64,000 bases of DNA, taken from the NCBI RefSeq assembly GCF_000423245.1, contig NZ_AUHP01000013.1:1-64000 (forward strand), read 5' to 3'. The position numbers and the translations under genes are program-made. Origin of the DNA: Ligilactobacillus ceti DSM 22408. GTDB taxonomy: Bacteria; Bacillota; Bacilli; Lactobacillales; Lactobacillaceae. The first letter of the stretch is position 1; each line of letters opens with the position of its first letter. Positions 29,385 to 38,266 of this stretch are shown here, piece by piece. Below the pieces are notes generated by a model, which was given only the letters and a program-made list of their open reading frames with translations, had not been told where the DNA came from and ran no database searches.

Positions 29385-30083
29385 ATGTTAGAAAGTTTAA
29401 AACAAGAAGTATATGAAGCAAATATGCAATTACCTGAATTAGACTTAGTTTCCTTTACATGGGGAAATGTTTCAGGAATCGATCGGGAGAAAGGTCTCTT
29501 TGTTATCAAACCTTCCGGTGTACCATATGCTGACTTACATGTTGAAGATATGGTCGTTGTCGATTTAGATGGTAATGTTGTTGAAGGTGATTTAAATCCT
29601 TCCAGCGATACACCAACGCATGCTTATTTATATAAGAAATTTGAAAAAATTGGTGGGATTGTGCATACACACTCACCATGGGCTGTTAGTTTTGCATCTG
29701 CAAACATGGATATCCCAGCTTTCAATACAACTCATGCAGATACATTCTATACCGACATTCCAGCAGCACGTGCATTAACTGAAGAAGAAATTAATTCAGC
29801 TTATGAACTAAACACAGGTAAAGTTATTGTGGAAGAATTTGAACGTCGTGGTTTAGATTATGAAGCAACACCAGGTACTTTGGTTAGCCAACACGGTCCA
29901 TTTACATGGGGTGCTACACCTGAAAAAGCTGTGTATAATGCGAAAGTCTTAGAAGTAGTTGCAGAAGTAGATTACCATGCTTTACAATTAACAAAGCAAA
30001 ATCTAGACTTGCCTAAGTATTTATTAGATAAACATTATTACCGTAAACACGGTGCCAATGCTTACTATGGTCAAAAGAAATAG
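29385..30083 (+). CDS. ulaF: L-ribulose-5-phosphate 4-epimerase
   Basis: This class II aldolase-family enzyme converts L-ribulose 5-phosphate to D-xylulose 5-phosphate, which enters the pentose phosphate or phosphoketolase pathway. The 232-residue protein has the zinc-binding [10 protein letters not shown] and a later histidine in [10 protein letters not shown], plus the phosphate-binding SGVPYADL and [13 protein letters not shown] precedes the start. As the last gene of the ula operon and not near araA or araB, it is UlaF rather than AraD, though the activity is the same. Confidence 0.95.
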   Translation: MLESLKQEVYEANMQLPELDLVSFTWGNVSGIDREKGLFVIKPSGVPYADLHVEDMVVVDLDGNVVEGDLNPSSDTPTHAYLYKKFEKIGGIVHTHSPWAVSFASANMDIPAFNTTHADTFYTDIPAARALTEEEINSAYELNTGKVIVEEFERRGLDYEATPGTLVSQHGPFTWGATPEKAVYNAKVLEVVAEVDYHALQLTKQNLDLPKYLLDKHYYRKHGANAYYGQKK

Positions 30084-30092
30084 TTAAATTTT

Positions 30093-30131
30093 AAAAGAGC
30101 TACCTTGATTAATTCAAGGTAGCTCTTTTTT
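30093..30131 (+). terminator. Terminator of the ula operon
   Basis: A perfect 16-bp stem, 30093-30108 with 30114-30129, followed by T residues. Confidence 0.95.
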
Positions 30132-30135
30132 GGTA

Positions 30136-30173
30136 AATTAAAAAGCAGTTAAGCCAAATACTTAACTACTTTT
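30136..30173 (-). terminator. Terminator of clpP
   Basis: On the minus strand a 13-bp stem with one mismatch (30161-30173 with 30141-30153) is followed by a T run, placed just after the clpP stop. Confidence 0.7.
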
Positions 30174-30181
30174 TATAAAGC

Positions 30182-30766
30182 TTATTTTTTGTTTTTCATT
30201 ACATCATCAATTAAACCATATTCAACAGCTTGTTGTGCTGTCATAAAGTTATCACGTTCGGTATCTTTGTCAATTGTTTCAATTGATTGACCAGTGTGAT
30301 CAGCTAAAATTTGGTTGATTAATTTACGTGTTTTTAAGATGTGTTCAGCTGCAATTTGAATTTCAGTTGATTGACCTTGTGCACCACCTAATGGTTGATG
30401 AATCATGATTTCTGAGTTAGGTAATGCGAAGCGTTTACCTTTAGCACCAGCTGTTGCTAAAACAGAAGCCATTGATGCAGCCATTCCCATTACGATTGTT
30501 TGAACATCAGAACTAACGAAGTTCATTGTATCGTAAATAGCTAAACCAGCTGAGACGGATCCACCTGGTGAATTGATATACATGTAGATATCTTTTTCAG
30601 GGTCTTGAGCATCTAAAAAGAGTAATTGTGCGATAATTGCGTTTGCCATATCGTCATTAACTTCACCAGAAACCATGATAATTCGATCTTTTAAAAGACG
30701 GGAGTAAATATCATAAGCGCGTTCACCTTGAGATGATTGTTCGATGACTGTTGGTATTAAATTCAT
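30182..30766 (-). CDS. clpP: ATP-dependent Clp protease proteolytic subunit
   Basis: ClpP forms the barrel-shaped serine protease that degrades proteins fed by ClpX, ClpC or ClpE. The 194-residue protein has the intact triad Ser98 (GMAASMAS), His123 (IMIHQP) and Asp172 (ERD). The start at 30766 has GGAGG upstream; an ATG at 30781 overlaps that site. It is monocistronic, with its own terminator and a promoter at 30831-30859. In lactobacilli clpP commonly follows whiA; here the ula locus lies between them. Confidence 0.98.
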   Translation of the reverse strand: MNLIPTVIEQSSQGERAYDIYSRLLKDRIIMVSGEVNDDMANAIIAQLLFLDAQDPEKDIYMYINSPGGSVSAGLAIYDTMNFVSSDVQTIVMGMAASMASVLATAGAKGKRFALPNSEIMIHQPLGGAQGQSTEIQIAAEHILKTRKLINQILADHTGQSIETIDKDTERDNFMTAQQAVEYGLIDDVMKNKK

Positions 30767-30830
30767 TAAGAAAACCTCCATAAGAACTCATTTTAAACTA
30801 AAAAATGAGTTAAAAATTAACGTTAATGTT

Positions 30831-30859
30831 AGTTTATACTAAGTAAGCAACAAGGTCAA
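30831..30859 (-). promoter_or_regulatory. clpP promoter with possible CtsR half-sites
   Basis: On the minus strand TTGACC (30859-30854), a 17-base spacer and TAAACT (30836-30831) form a promoter. On the plus strand GGTCAA at 30854 followed by TCAAA near 30864 resembles the CtsR heptad repeat but has wrong spacing and several mismatches, so CtsR control is only suggested. Confidence 0.45.
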
Positions 30860-30956
30860 TCTTCTCAAAAGGTTGTTAAATTAATAATGTATCGAAACAA
30901 AAGAGTGGTTAAAGTGTGTTAGAATAGTAAAGAGATGATTGAGAGGAGATTGGAAA

Positions 30957-31964
30957 ATGATTAAGTTAGGTATTATTGGAACTAATTGGATTACAACTGC
31001 TTTTGTACAAGCTGCACAGCATACGAAAGAATATCAATTAACAGCGGTTTATTCACGGACTTTAGCTAAAGCAACGGAATTTAGTCAAGAATATACACCA
31101 CAACCAAGCTTATATACTGATTTAACAACATTTTTTGCTAGTGAAGACTTTGATACAGTCTACATTGCATCTCCTAATAGTTTACATTTTTCCCAAATTA
31201 AACAAGCTTTATTAGCTGGTAAGAATGTAATTGTTGAAAAACCAGCTTGTGTGAATCCGAGCGAATTTGCAGAAATTCGTCAGATTTTACAAGAACATTC
31301 AGAATTACATTTTTTTGAAGCAGCACGACACTTACATGAAGAAAATTTTAAAATTGTACAAGAAGAAGTCCAAAACATTGGTCAAATCCAAGGAGCAACG
31401 TTAACCTATGCCCAATTCTCATCACGGTATTTAGATTATCTAGCTGGTAAAGAACCTAATATTTTTACTTTGAAATATGCTGGTGGAGCTTTACAAGATT
31501 TAGGCGTGTATTTAGTATATGAAGCATTAAGTTGGTTTGGAATGCCGGAAGAAGTAAGTTATATCCCTTTAAAATTAGCGAATGGAATTGATGGACAAGG
31601 ACTAGCTATTTTAAAATATAAAGACTATAATGTTACTTTAAATTGTAGTAAGATTTATCAATCCAATCAGGATAGTGAGATTTATGGTAGTGATAAAACC
31701 ATCTTGATTGAACATGCTGGTGAATTAAAAGCAATTAAATTAATTAGTAATCAGCAACCGAATATTGAAATTATTAGTCAAACAACTGCAGATCATGATT
31801 TAATGGCAGCTGAAGCAAGTGCTTTTAGCCGAATTATTAATCATCCTCAAAATAAAAACTATCAAAAATTAGAAGAAGAATGGTTAAATTTAGCACAAAA
31901 TGTTAATCAAGTTTTATATGATTTACGCCAAAGTGCTGATATTAACTTTCCGAGTGAAAAATAA
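30957..31964 (+). CDS. Gfo/Idh/MocA-family NAD(P)-dependent oxidoreductase
   Basis: The 335-residue protein has an N-terminal Rossmann fold (KLGIIGTNWITTAFVQAA), the segment VYIASPNSLHF and the family EKP motif (GKNVIVEKPACVNP), and a C-terminal substrate domain with GGALQDLGVYLVYEALSWFG. Substrates in this family are mostly sugars, polyols and related compounds; nothing here specifies one. ATG 30957 follows GAGGAG by eight bases, so an upstream ATG at 30939 is rejected. A DEAD-box helicase gene follows after 17 bases, probably in the same transcript. Confidence 0.88.
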   Translation: MIKLGIIGTNWITTAFVQAAQHTKEYQLTAVYSRTLAKATEFSQEYTPQPSLYTDLTTFFASEDFDTVYIASPNSLHFSQIKQALLAGKNVIVEKPACVNPSEFAEIRQILQEHSELHFFEAARHLHEENFKIVQEEVQNIGQIQGATLTYAQFSSRYLDYLAGKEPNIFTLKYAGGALQDLGVYLVYEALSWFGMPEEVSYIPLKLANGIDGQGLAILKYKDYNVTLNCSKIYQSNQDSEIYGSDKTILIEHAGELKAIKLISNQQPNIEIISQTTADHDLMAAEASAFSRIINHPQNKNYQKLEEEWLNLAQNVNQVLYDLRQSADINFPSEK

Positions 31965-31981
31965 AAAAAGCGAGGTTCACA

Positions 31982-33244
31982 ATGAATCCACAGATTAAAG
32001 AAGAATTTTTAAAGCAAGGTTTTACAGAATTAACACCAATCCAAGAAGCAGTTTATCCTGATTTGAATGCAGGTAAATCCGTTTTAGGTTTGGCACCAAC
32101 AGGTTCTGGAAAAACATTAGCTTATACATTACCAATTATTGAACAATTAACACCAAAAGCAGGAACACAACTTATTATTATTGCGCCTTCTCAAGAATTA
32201 GCTATGCAAATTACGAATGTAGTTCGTGATTGGGTAAAGGTCTTAGATTTAACAATTACACCAATTATTGGTGGTGCTAACGTTAAACGCCAAGTTGAAA
32301 AATTAAAAAAACGTCCTGAAATTATCGTAGGAACACCAGGACGCTTATTGAATTTAATTCAAGAAAAAAGACTTAAAATGCATAAAGTTAAAAGTATTAT
32401 TATCGATGAAGCTGATGATTTATTACAAGATGAAACTTTAGCTGATTGTCGGACTTTAGTTGGAAGTGCACCAACTGATGTTCAATTAGCTTTCTTTTCT
32501 GCTACACAAACAGATATTTTACATCAATTGCATAAATGGTTTGGTTGTGATGTAGTAACACATGATGTAAGAGCGATTGATAATACACAAGGTGAAGTGA
32601 CTCATTATTTAGTTGAAACACCAACACGTAAAAGAACAGATGCTTTACGTCGATTAGCTAATATGAATGAATTTTATGGCTTAGTTTTCTTCAAGAAAAA
32701 CTCTAGTCTAAATGATGTTTATGATAAATTAAAACACCATCATGTTAAAGTCGCTAAATTAAGTGGTGAAGAAAGAAAACAAGAACGTGAACAAGCGTTA
32801 AAAGCTTTGCGGAAACGTGAAATTAATTTGTTATTAACAACTGATGTAGCAGCACGTGGATTGGATATTCCGAATTTACCAGCTGTAGTTAATTATGATT
32901 TACCAAAAGATGCGAACACTTATATTCACCGTGTTGGTCGGACTGGCCGGATGGGTGCTCCAGGTGTTGTAATTAATATCGGTAATGAACATGATTTACG
33001 TCACTTTAAACAATTAGTTAGTTCTGAAAACTTTATGATGATTCCAGGTTATATTTATCATGGACAATTAGTTAGCGATAAAGATGAAGTAGAAATTCCA
33101 GAAGAAACACTTGATGCTAAACCAAAAACACCTAAGAAGAAAAAAGTTAAGGTGAAAAAGGCTGCTGCGGAAACTGTTACTAAACCGAAAAAGAAACGTA
33201 AAAAACGCCAACGTGATCAAAAGAATAAAGGCAAACGTAAATAA
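31982..33244 (+). CDS. DEAD-box ATP-dependent RNA helicase, CshB-like
   Basis: The 420-residue protein has the Q motif (GFTELTPIQEAVYP), motif I APTGSGKT, GG/TPGR (GTPGRLL), DEAD (IIDEADDLL), SAT (FSATQ), the ARGLDIP segment and motif VI HRVGRTGR. After residue 375 it has a lysine-rich basic tail ending GKRK, which would help hold RNA. In Bacillus such helicases act in cold adaptation, ribosome assembly and mRNA decay. The CshB label is by size and short divergent tail, not by search. Confidence 0.93.
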   Translation: MNPQIKEEFLKQGFTELTPIQEAVYPDLNAGKSVLGLAPTGSGKTLAYTLPIIEQLTPKAGTQLIIIAPSQELAMQITNVVRDWVKVLDLTITPIIGGANVKRQVEKLKKRPEIIVGTPGRLLNLIQEKRLKMHKVKSIIIDEADDLLQDETLADCRTLVGSAPTDVQLAFFSATQTDILHQLHKWFGCDVVTHDVRAIDNTQGEVTHYLVETPTRKRTDALRRLANMNEFYGLVFFKKNSSLNDVYDKLKHHHVKVAKLSGEERKQEREQALKALRKREINLLLTTDVAARGLDIPNLPAVVNYDLPKDANTYIHRVGRTGRMGAPGVVINIGNEHDLRHFKQLVSSENFMMIPGYIYHGQLVSDKDEVEIPEETLDAKPKTPKKKKVKVKKAAAETVTKPKKKRKKRQRDQKNKGKRK

Positions 33245-33253
33245 TAACGTAAT

Positions 33254-33282
33254 TTGACAAGTATTGAAAAGATTTCTATACT
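33254..33282 (+). promoter_or_regulatory. Consensus promoter of tRNA-Arg
   Basis: TTGACA (33254-33259), a 17-base spacer and TATACT (33277-33282) lie 18 bases before the tRNA. This is one of the best sigma-A promoters in the window. Confidence 0.85.
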
Positions 33283-33299
33283 TGAAAGAGTTATGTTGT

Positions 33300-33373
33300 G
33301 TGCTTGTAGCTCAGTAGGATAGAGCAATCGCCTCCTAAGCGATAGGCCATCGGTTCGATTCCGATCAAGCACA
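33300..33373 (+). tRNA. tRNA-Arg (anticodon CCU)
   Basis: The cloverleaf folds fully: acceptor stem GTGCTTG/CAAGCAC (33300-33306, 33366-33372), D stem GCTC/GAGC, anticodon stem ATCGC/GCGAT with loop CTCCTAA (anticodon CCT at 33334-33336), T stem ATCGG/CCGAT with loop TTCGATT, and discriminator A33373. CCA is not encoded. It reads AGG, a rare arginine codon in this window. Confidence 0.97.
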
Positions 33374-33377
33374 TAAT

Positions 33378-33412
33378 AAAAAGCGATGAGAATTTTTTCT
33401 CATCGCTTTTTT
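33378..33412. terminator. Bidirectional terminator between tRNA-Arg and the APC permease
   Basis: A 13-bp perfect stem, 33379-33391 with 33398-33410, with A and T runs on its two sides, separates convergent units. Confidence 0.92.
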
Positions 33413-33416
33413 GTTT

Positions 33417-34829
33417 TTAGAAAATATGATAACTATGGTGACGAACTTTTGTTGCACCGTTTGGATCAGCAGTTTGTGAAGATTGTGCTGTTCTTTTTGG
33501 TGCTGTGCCAGCTTGTTCAGCTGCAACAAATCTTTTTTTACCATCAAATAAATATAATGCAGCTGTAAGGAGAGCAACGAAACCTCCAACAGTGATCGTT
33601 TTCCAAGTGAAATTAAAAACTAAATATCCAGAAGCAAGTAAAGCTAATATAGGTATTAAATAACCACCCGGTAAACTAAAACCATGGTTTGGAAATTGTC
33701 CGTTATGTTTGAATTTGATAACAGCTAAAATAGATGGAACATATTGAACAAAGGAGGCTAAAACAATACATGAAACTAAAAAGATATATGATTGAGTAAT
33801 CAATATACAAGTAACAATCATAGTCATAATAATGCCTACCCAAGGAGCATCATATTTATTAGTTTTGCCGACCCATTTTGGTAATAAGGCATGTTCATTG
33901 GATAACGAAGCAAGTAATGTTGGTGTATTAAAAGAGCAAGCAAATGCTACACCGAAAATACTCATTAACATGCCGATAATAATGATAATATAACCCCATT
34001 GGCCAATTGCAGATTTGAAAGCTGTGGCAATTGGAGTTGTAGAAGTACCCATTTTTGTACCAATAATCCCAATAGCAATTAAAATCATGAGTGAATATAA
34101 AATTGTTACGCTAATCATAACTGCTATTAGCACACGAGGAATATTTTTTTCTGGATTATTCATTTGCCGAGCTGCAATCGGAATAAATGAGAATCCAGTA
34201 AAGAGATAGAAAACAACACTAAATGCAGCACCAAAATGATGGAAAAATGCTCCAGTATTAGCGGCTGCAGCTACTGGCATAATAGGTGTGAAGTCAGCTT
34301 GTTTTAAGAAAAACGCCCCAACTAAAATAAATAAAACTATAGTTGATAATTTAGCTGCTGATGAAATATTATCAATGATCTTCATTAAACTTTGACCAAA
34401 GAGATTGATAATTGAAAAAATAACAATTAAACCGATAGCAGTAGAGAAATAAATAACTTGATTATTATATGCTGGTAAAAAACTTTTTAAGGTGGTTAAT
34501 AATGCAACTACTTCCGCTGCATAAGTACAACAACCTAAAAACCAGATGAATACACCCAGTTCATAACCAGCAAAACGACCAAAAGCATTATAGGAATAAA
34601 CCCAAGCAGCACCAGATTCAGTAAATCTGCTAGATAAGTCTGCGTAACATAAAGCTATAAAGCTAACGGTTAAGGCTGCAGCTAATAAAACGACAACACT
34701 TAATAAATTCATATCTTTGTAGATTTCTTGTGGTAGCAAAAATGCACCTGAACCAATTACACCGTTAATTCCTAAAAAATAGATAGAAATAAATGATAAT
34801 TTTTTAGTGGAACTATTTTTTAGCGTCAT
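33417..34829 (-). CDS. APC-superfamily amino acid permease
   Basis: The 470-residue protein has 12 predicted membrane spans and the APC N-terminal signature GINGVIGSGAFLLPQEIYKD, followed by the glycine-rich FTESGAAWVYSYNAFGRFAGYELG. It imports an amino acid by proton symport or exchange; the substrate cannot be read from the sequence. A 60-residue cytoplasmic tail rich in T, S and Q ends the protein. AGGAGGG precedes the ATG. It is divergent from the second permease at 35206, separated by a 376-base regulatory-looking gap. Confidence 0.9.
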   Translation of the reverse strand: MTLKNSSTKKLSFISIYFLGINGVIGSGAFLLPQEIYKDMNLLSVVVLLAAALTVSFIALCYADLSSRFTESGAAWVYSYNAFGRFAGYELGVFIWFLGCCTYAAEVVALLTTLKSFLPAYNNQVIYFSTAIGLIVIFSIINLFGQSLMKIIDNISSAAKLSTIVLFILVGAFFLKQADFTPIMPVAAAANTGAFFHHFGAAFSVVFYLFTGFSFIPIAARQMNNPEKNIPRVLIAVMISVTILYSLMILIAIGIIGTKMGTSTTPIATAFKSAIGQWGYIIIIIGMLMSIFGVAFACSFNTPTLLASLSNEHALLPKWVGKTNKYDAPWVGIIMTMIVTCILITQSYIFLVSCIVLASFVQYVPSILAVIKFKHNGQFPNHGFSLPGGYLIPILALLASGYLVFNFTWKTITVGGFVALLTAALYLFDGKKRFVAAEQAGTAPKRTAQSSQTADPNGATKVRHHSYHIF

Positions 34830-34862
34830 ATCAATCCCTCCTAGATTATAAAGTAAAAATCT

Positions 34863-35153
34863 AGGTTATTTATCGATAATTTTTACACAATATATTGTGG
34901 GGTTATCAATGTAAAAATATCATTGGAATATTATATTGCAAATTCAATATAGTCCTTGTTTTTTCAAAAAGCAATTCAAACGTATTGTTAGGTGATGTGA
35001 TTTTAAAGTTTACAAGATAATATTTTTGATTAAAAAATAATAAAAATATAAAAAGTCATAATATTTGCAAAAAAAATTAAATGAGTATATAACGAAATTG
35101 TAAGAAGGATTTTGCTTACTATAAGGTTATTTATCGGGATATTACGTGGGGTT
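34863..35153. promoter_or_regulatory. Divergent intergenic control region with duplicated block pair and a palindrome
   Basis: The gap 34830-35205 holds no gene. AGGTTATTTATCG occurs at 34863-34875 and 35124-35136; each copy is followed by GTGGGGTT (34897-34904 and 35146-35153), with 21 and 9 bases between the two blocks. Within the first unit CACAATATATTGTG at 34886-34899 is a perfect 14-base palindrome. These look like binding sites for a regulator of the two divergent amino acid permease genes; no known motif is recognised. Confidence 0.45.
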
Positions 35154-35205
35154 GTTAAGTTTGTAAGTCGAGATGATTAGGGATTGTTTTAAGGAGATGG
35201 TCGAA

Positions 35206-36867
35206 TTGGCAGATGTACAAACAAATCATAAAATTAAACAAAAAACGTATATTTCTGTCTTAGCATTAACAATGATGAATGTTTCGATGGTTGCTAGTCT
35301 TTCTAATGATGTCCAACAAGCTTTTTATGGATTATCATCGGTAACTTATTTTGCTTTGGGTGCGATTTTTTTCTTTATTCCCACGGGCTTAGTTGCTGCA
35401 GAATTAGCATCCGGTTGGAGTAATCGTGGTGGTATTTTCCGCTGGGTTGGTGAAGGAATTGGTAAAGGATGGGGATTAGCGTGTCTTTTAATATTATGGT
35501 TCCAAACTATGATCTTATTCGGGATGACAATGCCTAGTTTTACTGCAACGATTATGTTTTATACTCCACATTATGATAGTGCGGTTCAATTTGCGCAAAA
35601 TCCACAACATGAAATTTTAATTATGACAGGCTGGATTATCCTATATTGGTTATTAGCTTTTATGGCGACTAGAGGTGTTAAGGCGTTTTCAAAAATGGCT
35701 AAGTATGGTGTTATTATCGGGAGTTTGATTCCTTTAGTAATCATGATTATTTTAGCTGGCGTTTGGTTAGCGCAAGGTCATACCCCAGAAATTTCGATGG
35801 CACCAAAAAATTTAATACCAAAATGGAATGGATTTAGTACATTAGCTTTGGCGGCTGGTGTCTTTTTTTCATATACAGGAATTGATATGAATGCTGCTCA
35901 TATTAAACAACTCAAGAATCCCGGAAAAGATTTTACGAAAGCTTTGTTTATTTCAATTGGGATAGCTTTTATGATTTTTGTAGTGGGAACGGTAATTGTT
36001 GCCATGGTTATACCTAATAATGAATTAAATATTGTTTACTCGCTCTTTTCAGTATTTAAAGTTTTAGGAGCTACAATCGGGATGCCATGGTTATATATGG
36101 TATTAGCGTGGGCTTTGCTATGTAATACATTTGCGATGGTAGTTACTAATATGGCCGGTCCATCATTTATGTTGGGACAAGTTGGTGCTAGTGGTTTCTT
36201 ACCAAAATGGTTCCAACATAAAAATAAATTTAATATGCCATCACGGTTAATGTATACACAAATGATCGGGATGACTTTGATAGCTTATTTGGTGAAATTA
36301 GTTCCAAACGTTGAAGGATTTGTGATTTTACTTACTCAAACTGTAACTGTATTATATTTATTCTACTATGTCTTAATGTTTACTACATTTTTGAAATTAA
36401 GATATAACCAACCTAATCGACCAAGATCTTTTAAAGTGCCTGGCGGGAAATTCGGTGCTTGGGTAGTAGCTTTAGTAGGGTTAGGTTCATGTATATTTGG
36501 GATAGTTTTAGCGTTATATCCTCCAGCACAAATTGCAGCTGAAGTTGGATCACCAGTAGTTTATGTATCTACTATTTTAATTTTAGTGACGGTGATTTTG
36601 GGGATTTGTTTTATCGTTTATCAAGCTTCGAAACGTCATCCAGAATGGGTCGATGTTAATAATAATTTCGATCCTTTTACATGGCAAATTGAAGGTTTGA
36701 AAAAACCAGGTAAAGTGTTATCAAATGTTCCCACAGCTGTGATGTCAGCTGATCAAAATCCTATGGGGATGAGTATTAAGAGACCTTATAAACCAAATGA
36801 ACAAGTAAGCACAGCTGAAACGAAAGTAAATCCACAACATGATGATAGTAAAAATGAATCAAAGTAA
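35206..36867 (+). CDS. APC-family transporter, glutamate:GABA antiporter-like
   Basis: The 553-residue protein has about 12 spans and resembles the GadC/YjeM branch of the APC superfamily (LTMMNVSMVASLSNDVQ, GGIFRWVGEGIGKGWG, SYTGIDMNAAHIKQLKNPGKDF). It has a polar C-terminal tail of about 70 residues. TTG 35206 is nine bases after AAGGAG and is the best start; ATG 35197 abuts that site and ATG 35173 has none. pepC follows 39 bases later, then pepD, with no terminator between, so peptide-derived amino acid exchange is a reasonable but unproven role. No decarboxylase lies nearby, so GABA specificity is not supported. Confidence 0.82.
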   Translation: MADVQTNHKIKQKTYISVLALTMMNVSMVASLSNDVQQAFYGLSSVTYFALGAIFFFIPTGLVAAELASGWSNRGGIFRWVGEGIGKGWGLACLLILWFQTMILFGMTMPSFTATIMFYTPHYDSAVQFAQNPQHEILIMTGWIILYWLLAFMATRGVKAFSKMAKYGVIIGSLIPLVIMIILAGVWLAQGHTPEISMAPKNLIPKWNGFSTLALAAGVFFSYTGIDMNAAHIKQLKNPGKDFTKALFISIGIAFMIFVVGTVIVAMVIPNNELNIVYSLFSVFKVLGATIGMPWLYMVLAWALLCNTFAMVVTNMAGPSFMLGQVGASGFLPKWFQHKNKFNMPSRLMYTQMIGMTLIAYLVKLVPNVEGFVILLTQTVTVLYLFYYVLMFTTFLKLRYNQPNRPRSFKVPGGKFGAWVVALVGLGSCIFGIVLALYPPAQIAAEVGSPVVYVSTILILVTVILGICFIVYQASKRHPEWVDVNNNFDPFTWQIEGLKKPGKVLSNVPTAVMSADQNPMGMSIKRPYKPNEQVSTAETKVNPQHDDSKNESK

Positions 36868-36906
36868 ATAAAACTCAATAGATTTGTTAGAAAGGGAAGA
36901 ATAATT

Positions 36907-38235
36907 ATGGAAAAGAATTTAAATCTTACAAACCTCGAAGCAATGCGGAAAGCTTTTTTAGCAGATAAAGTTTTACAAACAACTCAAAATGCAGTAATGG
37001 AAAATGGTATTAAAAAATCAATTACTAATCGTAGTGTGATTGAGCAACATCCTTTTGCTTTCTCAGTAGATGTTGATTCTGATAAACCCTTAAATCAAAA
37101 TAAATCTGGTCGGTGTTGGATGTTTTCGGCTTTGAATTTTATTAGATTTCAAATTGAAAAGAAACATAATTTGAAAGATTTTGAATTATCACCAAATTTT
37201 ACATTCTTTTACGATAAGTTAGAAAAAGCAAATTATTTCTATCACAATATTGTTGAAACGGCAAACAAACCATTATCTGATGATTTAGTGCGTTGGTTAT
37301 TAAAAACACCGCAACAAGATGGTGGCGATTGGAGTTTAATTGTTAGTTTAATTGAAAAGTATGGTTTGGTACCAAAATCTATTATGGATGAAACAGCTGT
37401 GAGTCAAAATACGCAAGAATTAGACTTTATGTTTAATCGAAAATTGCAAAAAGATGCGATGATTTTGCGTGACATGGTTGCAGCTGATAGTAGTACAGAA
37501 GAAATTGATAAACAAATCCAAAAATTTAATGAAGAAAATTATAAAGTGATTGCGATTGCTTTAGGAACACCACCGGAAAAATTTGTTTACGAATATCGTG
37601 ATGCTGATAATCAATATCATACAACAGGTGAAATTACACCATTAGAATTTTTTGAAAAATTTGTTGATATTGATTTAACGGAATATGTTGAAATTATGAA
37701 TTTACCAGGTGAAGGTTATGCATATAATCAAACATACGGTATTGAATTATCCAAGAATATGGTTAACGGACGCGATAATAAATATCTTAACTTACCTATG
37801 GATGAAATGAAGCAGTTAGTAATTGATCAATTGAAAGACGGACTTCCAGTTTGGTATGGTTGTGATGTTTTACAAGAATGGAATAATCCGGCTGGCGTTT
37901 TAGAATTAGGAGTCTATGATTGGGAACGATCTTTTGGAATTGAATTAGGAATTGATAAAACAAAAAGATTTGAATATGGGGAAAGTTTACCAACACATGC
38001 AATGACGATTTGTGGTGTTGATTTAGAAAATGGTCATCCAACTAAGTGGAAAATCCAAAATTCATGGGGAGATAAATTAGGCCATAAGGGATATTTCATT
38101 ATGGGAGATGCATGGATGGATCAATACACATATGAAGTTGTTGTTAATAAAAAATATCTAACGAAAGAACAATTAACTGCATATGAAAAAGAACCTATCA
38201 TATTGCCATATTGGAATGCAATGAATCCAATTTAG
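36907..38235 (+). CDS. pepC: Aminopeptidase C (bleomycin hydrolase family, C1B)
   Basis: PepC is a cytoplasmic cysteine aminopeptidase that removes N-terminal residues from peptides. The 442-residue protein carries the catalytic Cys70 (NKSGRCWMFSALN), the histidine in THAMTICGVD and asparagine in IQNSWGDKLGHKG. AGAAAGGGAAG precedes the ATG. It sits between an amino acid antiporter-like gene and a dipeptidase gene on one strand. Confidence 0.97.
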   Translation: MEKNLNLTNLEAMRKAFLADKVLQTTQNAVMENGIKKSITNRSVIEQHPFAFSVDVDSDKPLNQNKSGRCWMFSALNFIRFQIEKKHNLKDFELSPNFTFFYDKLEKANYFYHNIVETANKPLSDDLVRWLLKTPQQDGGDWSLIVSLIEKYGLVPKSIMDETAVSQNTQELDFMFNRKLQKDAMILRDMVAADSSTEEIDKQIQKFNEENYKVIAIALGTPPEKFVYEYRDADNQYHTTGEITPLEFFEKFVDIDLTEYVEIMNLPGEGYAYNQTYGIELSKNMVNGRDNKYLNLPMDEMKQLVIDQLKDGLPVWYGCDVLQEWNNPAGVLELGVYDWERSFGIELGIDKTKRFEYGESLPTHAMTICGVDLENGHPTKWKIQNSWGDKLGHKGYFIMGDAWMDQYTYEVVVNKKYLTKEQLTAYEKEPIILPYWNAMNPI

Positions 38236-38266
38236 TCAAACTTTAAATAGAAAGAAGATGCTGTTT

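Noticed and set aside
35173-35205. Longer start for the antiporter-like gene
   Set aside because: ATG 35173 has no ribosome site and ATG 35197 touches the AAGGAG; TTG 35206 has proper spacing.
34830-35205. T-box or amino acid riboswitch before the permeases
   Set aside because: No T-box sequence, specifier-loop pattern, antiterminator or terminator pair could be found; only repeats and a palindrome are supported.
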